This document shows positions 56,570-64,000 of a stretch of 64,000 nt of DNA, piece by piece. The stretch's first letter is position 1. Each line of letters begins with the position of its first letter. The DNA lies in assembly GCA_016808115.1 (NCBI GenBank), contig JAEQBH010001503.1:620001-684000 (forward strand), read 5' to 3'. Below the pieces are notes generated by a model that was not told the origin of the DNA, ran no database searches, and saw only the letters and a list, made by a program, of their open reading frames with translations. A program made the translations under genes and the position numbers. The stretch comes from Tetrastigma voinierianum (taxonomy: Eukaryota > Streptophyta > Magnoliopsida > Vitales > Vitaceae).

Positions 56570-58191
56570 AAAGTTATTTAATTACGTGGTTTTGATTCAA
56601 AATCATAGATAGAGGGGTTGAAGATGTCATTTAAAAGAAAAAAAAATTATACATTATTGCACACTAATAACTCGTATATTATACAATAAACATATATTTA
56701 GTAAATCCAAAACAAAAATATATTTGTTGTTTATTGTAAACAATAATTTAGTTTCCATGATAAATGCTTACGATTGGGCGAGGCATTTATAACAGTAAAA
56801 CTTGATTATAAAATGAATAGTGTCATTAAGTCAAGTCCCGGAATTGGGGGTCGCTTACGGACCTCACTTTATTTATCTTAGATAGAACTTACTTAGATAT
56901 GCAGCTCATTTCAATCATTATTCATATGACCCATAATAATATTATTAAAGCCTCGTTGGGAGGTTAATAAAATTATCATGATTTTTAAATCCTTGTTTTA
57001 TTTTAAAATTCTCTTAATCTCTAAGAGTTGCCGGTGGTGGATCGGTCAATCTAATTAAGATTTTCAAATTATTTAGGTACAATCCAATAAAACCCGATCA
57101 TGATTATCCAGTGAGGCTTCTGCAGTATTTATTATTTGACCCACAAAAAAATTAAGGATTTTTTCATAATTATATTTATCTAGATTTAAAAAAACAAAAA
57201 TTTAAATTATGCACAATAACCCTTATCATTGATGCAAGATAATATGGCACCACCTATCTATATGTCATGTTATCACAACTAAAGCATGTTACCAAATATA
57301 ATTTAATCATCCATGAATAAAAAAATAATATATGAGTTAACGAAAAAAAACCGTGTGATTTTCTAAGAAAAGAAAAAAAGAAAAAATCACAAATGACTAA
57401 CTTATTATGTTATTAATCTTGTCAGAACTTTAGTGCAGCCCGTGGATTGAGTTCATTACGCACAGGCTTGGCGAAAAATTGAAGAGATTTGAGTTAAAAC
57501 GCTCTAAACCTGTGACATGAAACCACACAGCCGTCAAAGCCGTCGTTCGGTATCTTTGCCACCGACGAACCACCCATAGAAAGCGCTGGCGTCACCGCCG
57601 TCAAAAGGCCAAAACCCTCTCCACGCGCTCCGCACGCGGCACGAGTTGAGGCGTGGGCGTCTGCGGCCCGAAACGTGAGTGCTGCGTGGAAATGCGTCGG
57701 CCCGTGGTTCGACTGAAATTTGTCCGTGCGTCGTCTCTTCCTTGCGCTTCTAACCCGGTAGTCGTTTGTCATTTGGATGCAGCCTCAGCGGCAGCGTAAA
57801 TAGTCACGCATGTACGGTGTTCTCAAGCGGGTTCTTCATCTTCTTAACCTGTTCTTCGTTAGTCTTCAAAATTTTACAAAAATAATCCTATCACCTGTAA
57901 AATGGTGTACAAAATTACAGTGATTGAGAAAATAAATCGAAGGAAACCTAATCTTATGATTAGCCCGCATTCTGAGCCAGATGAAATACGCAAAGCTCTA
58001 CCATGGATTAAAGGAATAAGTAACTTGTTATTGATATAATCAGTTGAACAAAAAATCATATTAAACATGAGAACATGCGAATCAACAAATATAGAAAACC
58101 TAAGTGCCATATTGCTAATCAAACACCAAAATACATAGAAATTATTTAGATCAAATTGAAAATTTGTCATACGACTGGCTCTAAAACCAAT
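56570..58191 (-). other. Copia 5' leader, long
   Basis: About 1.6 kb between PBS and gag. Mostly AT-rich, but 57490-57790 is GC-rich and carries an open frame of 92 codons on the minus strand that I do not recognise. Confidence 0.5.
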
Positions 58192-58553
58192 TGTAGGAAT
58201 GTCGGTAGCTGAGAATCGTGTGATTTAAAATATTCAATTTAATTCACTAACAATATATAGATCATATCGTGCGCGTGGTTGCGGGAGAAGTATCTTGTAC
58301 TTGAGTAGTAGATCTTCAAACTATCCCACCGAGGTGGAAGAATGATATTGGGCGCGTGAATCGCTAAGAAATATTTCTTTTAAAATTTGATACGTAATTA
58401 ATTCGATTCGGATTGAGGGTTGTATTATCTTTATACATTTATAAGTCTGGCCTCAGAATCTTAATAGTCGTTTGGTATATATATGGCAGGCGAAGTCAGT
58501 AATGAGCGTTTTAGTGTTTTAAACAGCTTGGGCACACTTATATGAAATCAACA
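58192..58553 (-). repeat. Copia 5' LTR
   Basis: 362 bp; minus-strand start TGTTGATTTCATATAAG and end TTCCTACA, adjacent to the PBS. Matches the 3' LTR except for the latter's internal duplication and small changes. Confidence 0.9.
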
Positions 58554-58558
58554 CATCT
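58554..58558. repeat. Target-site duplication CATCT (right)
   Basis: Pairs with 39119-39123. Confidence 0.85.
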
Positions 58559-59059
58559 TTTTTGAGCTAAATTGACATAAACCTTTATGTTACTGTGAGT
58601 AGTGGATGGGTGTGGATGTGTCTCCTCTACTGCAACCAAAAATGGTTAGGAATATTTGATTCCATATTCCCAAATGGTGTTGGAGACCAATCAACTCTTT
58701 TCAACTTTCCTTCTTGCTTTTGGTTTCTGTTTAGAAAGGAATTAGTCATACTCTTGCCAAACCATTCCATATTTCTTTGTTTCTGAAGAAAATTAAAGAA
58801 CTACACTAAAGATTGCAATTGCTGCAATTTTTGCAACTAAGTTCATTTTTCCATGGAAGGAATATGTAAGAAACTAGAACCATCTTCTCTATTATCATCC
58901 CTAAGAGCTACATTACTACAAGGAAAAAGAAAATTAAGTTGGCCTACTTGTTTTTCAGTCCTAGTATATGATTTGGCTTTCCATTTGCACCTGTATCAGA
59001 TTGAATTTTGTTCTTCATTTGTATGTACAGAAACTACAAGATAGTCTATTTGATGCCGC
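58559..59059. other. Spacer between copia and the membrane-protein gene
   Basis: Ordinary-composition DNA, probably the 3' flank of the minus-strand gene. Short plus-strand frames here are not recognisable as proteins. Confidence 0.5.
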
Positions 59060-59922
59060 TCATGGAATTTCCCTTCTTGCAGAAAGACTGTCTTCGTCTT
59101 CTTCCTTGAAAAATTCAATCTGGTTATGGGATCCGCCTGTTTGATTCATTGGAAAATTCGACTTACAGCTCATGAAGAACAAACAACTCAGAATTGTGTC
59201 AAGAACAATAAGGAGGGAATGCAAGTAAGCAATGAGCAGACCCTCAGAGGCCATAGAAATGCAGTCTGATCTTCCAACAATTCGGTATCGAAACAATTCT
59301 CCAATGGCAGCAGCACCTAAATTAGCAGGCAGAGACATCAACAGAGCCCTTGATTTCCCAACCCTCCTCAGGAAATTGCAGGCCTTAAAGACTGCTAGAA
59401 ACCCGGAACAATTCTCAGTCTCTGTCACAACCAGAGAAAAATTGCAGATAACCATGGTGTAAGGCCAGAAAGGAGGGAAAAACGAATCTGAAACAAACAG
59501 TATGAGAGGATTCTTGGTGAAAATCCAAATGATTCAGGGAATTAATCCCAATGGGCAGGACTGAAGGCAACTATAATGGCTGTGACGATGATCACTGAAT
59601 TGCAGATTTGAGTCAGGAAGAGGGACTTGTACAGTGAAATCAAAGAGGAAAATGATGGCGGAAGAATCATTTTTTGCTGATTCAGAGCTTGAATTATACA
59701 ACCCTTTGCCATGACAATGGAGAAAAGTGTGAAGAGGAGACTGAAAACAGAGGAAGAGGAAGAGGAGAAGGTCTGCAAGAGAAGAACAAAAACAGAAAAA
59801 GGAAGCATGAGGAGAACCGGGATGGTGGTGAAATACTGATAATACTTGAGAAAGATGAAGATTGATCTCCTAAACATCTTTGGTGTTCCGATCTCCATAT
59901 CTGCAGATGGGGTTTCTTCCAT
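59060..59922 (-). pseudogene. Decayed gene for a multi-pass membrane protein (plant uncharacterised family)
   Basis: Two long minus-strand frames lie end to end. The first (59922-59542) starts MEETPSADMEIGTPKMFRRS, then IFIFLKYYQYFTTIPVLLML and several hydrophobic helices, and IIQALNQQK, LPPSFSSLISLYKSLFL. The second (59455-59060) has NCSGFLAVFKAC, LPANLGAAAIGELFRYRIV, EGLLIAYLHSLLIVLDTI and an acidic tail. Plant homologues, annotated only as transmembrane proteins, carry these as one reading frame. Between the two, ESFGFS-like, KNPLILFV-like and related coding words appear in different frames with a stop at 59542-59544, so at least two frameshifts are needed. A 74-bp intron (59488-59561, weak donor GTCCTG) would also join the frames, but would remove conserved coding text. 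The protein also looks ~45 residues short in its first loop. Confidence 0.6.
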
Positions 59923-60129
59923 TTGAGGAGGAGATAGAGAAAATTTCTGTTTACGGAATAGCAGAAGAAAGATTAGATGCGCGGATTATGTACTGATTTT
60001 CCCAGAGTTTTCTTCCTCTTTTCCCTATCACTTTCCTTGCCCAATGAATGACATCTACTTGGCTCATTTTCATTCAAAATGGTTCCTATAAGTCAAAAAA
60101 TATAAATATTTTTAATTTTAAGGAAAAAT

Positions 60130-60560
60130 AGCTTTTTTTGTTGGAAAGAAAAATAATATTATTGATTCTAACTTATAATATATATTTATAGCTAAAAACC
60201 ATATATGATGAAATAATATCAAAGTTAATAGTATAATAAATCGATATAGAGTCTACATATTTGATAATATAGTAGTATAATATATGCAATAGCTTTAGTT
60301 TTGATATAATGCTGTGTAATTTGATATATTTGAGCTTTACTCCAGGCAATTTGCTTATCTGGGTGGCTATAGATAAAATGTCATATCAGATGAACAATGT
60401 ATCTATAGTAACAAACGGAGTAATAATACGGCAGATAAAGCGGCTGTGATATGAAAATATACGAGAAAGGTGATTTAGAGATTCGAGAATAGCCAATGGC
60501 CTCATTCAGTACTTGAGAAAAATAGAGGCATAAAAGAATAAGATGAGAAAAAAAAGAAAA
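60130..60560. repeat. Dispersed repeat, copy 2 of 2
   Basis: Matches 28275-28780 in order: GAAAAATAATATTATTGATT, AACCATATATGATGAAATAATAT, AATAAATCGATATA and GCATAAAAGAATAAGATGAG. Confidence 0.55.
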
Positions 60561-61084
60561 AAGAAACTAATATCTTGGATTCTTTAATGAAAAAAAAAGA
60601 TGGTTTCAACTAGGATATGAATTTGTTTTGAAAACTACAGATGTTATATCATTTATGTTATCTATTGAACCAAATATGAGAAAATATTAATAATATGTAT
60701 GATATATTAGTTACCTTTTTTTTTTGTTCGGTTGTGAGATGTCTTGGCGAATTAGTATCTTAAAATTAAACGATGAATTTATAATGATCGTAAGCATCAT
60801 AATCTGTTTGTCTTAAATTCCATTTTAGAGCCAACGATTAAAAAAAAAAAAAACTTCAACTATCTCATCTACTTGTTGGGTGATAGCTACAATTTTTTTC
60901 AACCCCTTATACATGACATAAGTTATCTTTAAGTTGAAAAATAGGTTATATATGAAATATATCATAAATCTATTTATTATTAATATTATTATTTTAAAAA
61001 TAAAATTTTTAATACTAACATTTAAATTTAAAATTTAAAAATAAGTTAAAATATTTACAAAATACCTTGAGTAAAATAATATCA

Positions 61085-61142
61085 ATATATATATATATCT
61101 ATATATATATATATATATACTATATATATATATATATATATA
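61085..61142. repeat. (TA)n microsatellite
   Basis: Two interruptions only. Confidence 0.9.
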
Positions 61143-61274
61143 TTGTGTTCTTATATAAATTTCATTAAATTGAATTATAATTTATTTGATGACATCTATA
61201 TGCACAAAGTTTGTCTTCATAATTATTTAGACATTTTAATATTTATACTAACATATTAAAGTGAATTTATTAAG

Positions 61275-61405
61275 AGCCCCTTGAGACTAGACTCAGTGAT
61301 AAAATGGTGAGTTGGGTATATGGAAGAACCATGATGGAATCTATAATATTTTATTATAATGTCGTATATAAAGTGAATAGATGTAAAAAATAAAAAATGA
61401 AAAAT
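61275..61405 (+). mobile_element. SINE-like fragment, first family
   Basis: GACTAGACTCAGTGATAAAA (A-box region), GGGTATATGGAAGAACCATG, a diverged B-box region, then AAAGTGAATAGATGTAAAAA, the same 3' end as the copy at 20764-20892. Confidence 0.45.
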
Positions 61406-62884
61406 AATTAGCATCAATATATTAATTTATCTTAATAAAAAGATAAATATTTTATTTTTTCTAGTGAGCCAAGCTAGCTAAAAAATAAACATCATTTTTA
61501 TCCATATACTTAATATATATGATATACTTTAATGACTTAAGAATGACTCAAGAATGACCTAAATTTGAAATGTAGTGACAATGAAAGTCAATTCTAATTA
61601 TATAGACCTAAATTTGAAATGGGTTTTGATAATATAGTATTGCATAATATTTCTTGGCTTTTAGTTATTGTATCTTGCCAGTATGTTTGATATCTTTGGT
61701 GATCGGATCCGTTTCTGCACTTGTATGAATTATTTTTATAAATAAATCTAAACATAAGATGTAGCAATCTTACCGTGGATAATAATTGTGTAACTAACGT
61801 CGATAGCGAAACAACAAAAATATAAAAAATCTTAAATGGGTATTTAGTTAATAGAATCTAAAAAACCCTTCTTTCGAAGAAGAATAAGTTATATAAAGAG
61901 CAATGAGAAAAAAAAGAAAACAACGGCTAAAGAAAAATAAAAACTAATATACTTAATATGATAGACTTTAATGTAGAATGACCAAAATTTCAAATGCAAT
62001 TGACAATAAAGTCAATTCTAATTATAATGATCTTATTATAAGTATGTACTCATGCTTCTAGGGTCTTAGAAACAACTTTCTCTGTATCTTATGAAATGTG
62101 ATGTTACTAATTTATATATTTGAATAACCATGAAATAACTTATTTCAAAAAACAAAAATAAAAATATAAAAATTTTCATAAGAATGAGAGTAAATAAGCA
62201 TTGAGGAGAAAAATTGCCCAACATTATGAACGTTCTAAATGTGCTACCATGTAAACTCTATCATGAAGGATAAGTTTCCAAAAATCACCTTTTCCATATA
62301 TCATAACTAAATCTAAGTTTTCAATCAATTAAATCTTATTAAAAAAACGACATGCATGTCTAACTCCTACTTTTAAATACAAAAATAAATTATCTTCTAG
62401 TGCGAATATCACTTTCTTCTTGACATGTACATCATAATACGCTTTTATTTAGAAAGCAAAGTGTATGTTTATCTTTAATTTGTGAAAACCTATGGGTGAA
62501 AGTTATCACTATCAACCATGTGAAAAGAGAGAGTGACGCTTTCAAATTTTGTAAGGAAGGAAAGCTCGTCCAACGTTTGGAGATCAGGGGATAACATCAC
62601 TAGTGGCCGGGGATGCTTCAAGATTCATAAGGGTTTATTGGCCAAGATGCATGGCTAATGGATTAGGTGTCGGTCGTTGGAGATTTCATTGAAAGTCGGT
62701 ATGTGATGGGGAAGTATTTATCCCGAAGAAGGTATACGATCTTATTAAAAGGTGAGTTTAGAGTGAATGTTGTCGAGTGTGGGTCGCCGGTTTTGGTATG
62801 TGAATAATCACGATTTGAATCGGTTTCGCATGAATATGAAGTGGTAGTTAAGGCTTTTAGAGATTCTGCCAATCAGGCTAGTCT

Positions 62885-63520
62885 TTTGGGTTGGGTTTGA
62901 GAACAACGTAGATTTAATTAAATCCTATTTTTGTAGTTTTTGAAAATTGTTTTTTTCTTAACAAGAAAAACAAGGAAAATAGTAAGAATATGTTTAAGTC
63001 CCTTTTTTGAGTTTTAAAAAGCAAGCAAATAATAAATTTAGAGAAAAAAAAACAAAATTTCAAAAATTCAAAGAATACCAAAATGGTATTCTATGTGTTT
63101 AAAAAAAAAAAAAGTTTTCAAGAACTTTTTTTTTTGAAAAAATATATATTTATTGATTCGTAAAAACACATAATCAAAAGTCTTAAAATCATTAGAGGTT
63201 GGTCTTTTGGGTTGGGTTTTCCGATTGGGCTTGAGGCTCCATCATTGGTCATCCTCCTTTTGTAGTTTTTGAAAAGTGTTTTTTTTTTTTATGGGAAAAA
63301 CAAGAAAAACAAGGAAAATAGTAAGAATATGTTTAGGTCCCTTTTTTGAGTTTTAAAAAACAATAAAATAATAAAATTAGAGAATTTTTTTTTTTCAAAA
63401 ATTGAAAGAATCCAATATAGTATTCTATGTATTTAAAAAAAAAAGTTTTCAAGAAATATTTTTTTTAAAAAAGATAAATTTATTAACACAGAATCAAAAG
63501 TCTTAAAACCATTAGAGGAT
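62885..63520. repeat. ~318-bp imperfect tandem duplication
   Basis: TCTTTTGGGTTGGGTTT starts near 62881 and again near 63201; both copies contain TTTGTAGTTTTTGAAAA, AACAAGGAAAATAGTAAGAA, CCCTTTTTTGAGTTTTAAAA and AATCAAAAGTCTTAAAAYCA in order. Confidence 0.85.
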
Positions 63521-64000
63521 GATGCAACATTCCCGGTTAATAACAAAAGGAAACAACTCAAGGCCTACATGTTTGGTAAAATGCCTAGAATACCTAAGAT
63601 TTTAGATTTCTAACACATTGACAATGATGACTCTACTTGATCGAAACTTTGCTATATAAAACGACAATACGAAAACCCATGAAAAAGCCAACTGTTAACT
63701 ATAGAATTGTACGTTGCAATAAGTAGGCGACAAAACATACCATAGCATGTCAACGACAATAACACAAAAAAATAAATGAAAACGAAGGAAAACTTAGATC
63801 GGTATGTTATAAATCATTTTATTGAAAAAGAAAACTCACATTTGGGAAAGAACGATGAAAAATATGATTTCAGATCAATAATAATAAAAAAATTATCCCT
63901 CATTTGTAACGAATAAGAGGGAGGGACGACTAGAGTTTTTAGAGACGAGAGGGGGATGAGTCTTGATTGCTTTTTCTCTAGGAACATTTTTAAGAAACAA

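Larger units (their letters stand above)
39124..58553 (-). mobile_element. Ty1/copia LTR retrotransposon, decayed, carrying a nested gypsy element
   Basis: The element is on the minus strand: 5' LTR 58192-58553, PBS-like TTGGTTTTAGAGCC just inside (complement of 58178-58191; initiator-Met type), gag, protease, integrase, RT, RNase H in copia order, a GTGGGAGAT PPT at 39682-39690 and 3' LTR 39124-39681. Both LTRs run TG...CA and CATCT duplications flank the whole. Without the gypsy insert and one copy of its target duplication it would be about 9.4 kb, long for a copia element. Extra length comes from a long leader (56.6-58.2 kb), a long stretch after RNase H (39.7-40.7 kb) and a probable further insertion at 53.3-55.2 kb. 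Every coding domain has stops or frameshifts, so it cannot be autonomous. Confidence 0.92.
59923..64000. other. Repeat-rich spacer to the window end
   Basis: No gene is supported. It contains copy 2 of the 28.3-kb repeat, a TA microsatellite, a SINE-like scrap and a ~318-bp tandem duplication. The GC-richer segment 62500-62880 looks unlike its surroundings and might be an old retroelement scrap, but I cannot identify it. 63520-64000 shows nothing recognisable. Confidence 0.6.

Noticed and set aside
39124..58553. Integrated plant pararetrovirus
   Set aside because: Integrase domains, LTRs, PBS, PPT and target duplications are present and no movement or coat protein is seen, so these are LTR retrotransposons.

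Overview
The window is nuclear DNA from a flowering plant, most likely a eudicot. The genes are spliced with GT-AG introns, the spacers are AT-rich with long (TA)n runs, the protein families are plant-specific, and a third of the window is plant LTR retrotransposon. No rRNA, tRNA, CRISPR or bacterial feature was found. The species cannot be named from the sequence alone.

Layout. (1) 1-510: 3' end of a plus-strand gene, probably a plastid DUF3598/lipocalin-like protein. (2) 3931-7580: plus-strand group I WRKY factor of the WRKY3/WRKY4 type, with a frame-broken first exon, an apparent GC-AG intron and a tandemly duplicated third intron. (3) 10817-15107: plus-strand CDK-like kinase of the IBS1 type with an N-terminal MGC lipidation motif; eight exons, two of them exactly one base short. 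(4) 23721-19542: minus-strand EDR2-like DUF1336 protein starting MGGCVS; nine exons in perfect phase, 584 codons plus stop, a likely 5'UTR intron, and SINE-like insertions in its introns. (5) 26.5-37.6 kb: gene-poor AT-rich DNA with foldback MITEs, SINE-like pieces, satellites and a possible 4-kb MULE-like element. (6) 37.6-39.0 kb: orphan coding-like exons of unknown identity. (7) 39124-58553: a Ty1/copia element on the minus strand with LTRs, PBS, PPT and a CATCT target duplication. A complete Ty3/gypsy element on the plus strand (41263-51322, ATCCT target duplication) sits inside the copia reverse transcriptase. (8) 59922-59060: decayed gene for a multi-pass membrane protein. (9) 60-64 kb: repeats without a recognisable gene.

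Three neighbouring genes (WRKY3/4-type, IBS1-type, EDR2-type) belong to families linked to defence or priming in Arabidopsis, and two encode proteins with N-terminal myristoylation/palmitoylation motifs. Whether this clustering means anything is untested. Coding frames are broken in the GC-rich first exons of the WRKY and kinase genes, in kinase exon 7 and in the membrane-protein gene, while the EDR2-like gene is perfect; the gypsy element is likewise full of short deletions. Either several genes are decaying or the consensus has systematic small deletions. I found no convincing wholly new system; the most distinctive structures are the nested retrotransposons, the foldback MITE family, the inverted SINE pair and the GC-rich minisatellite in the gypsy leader.
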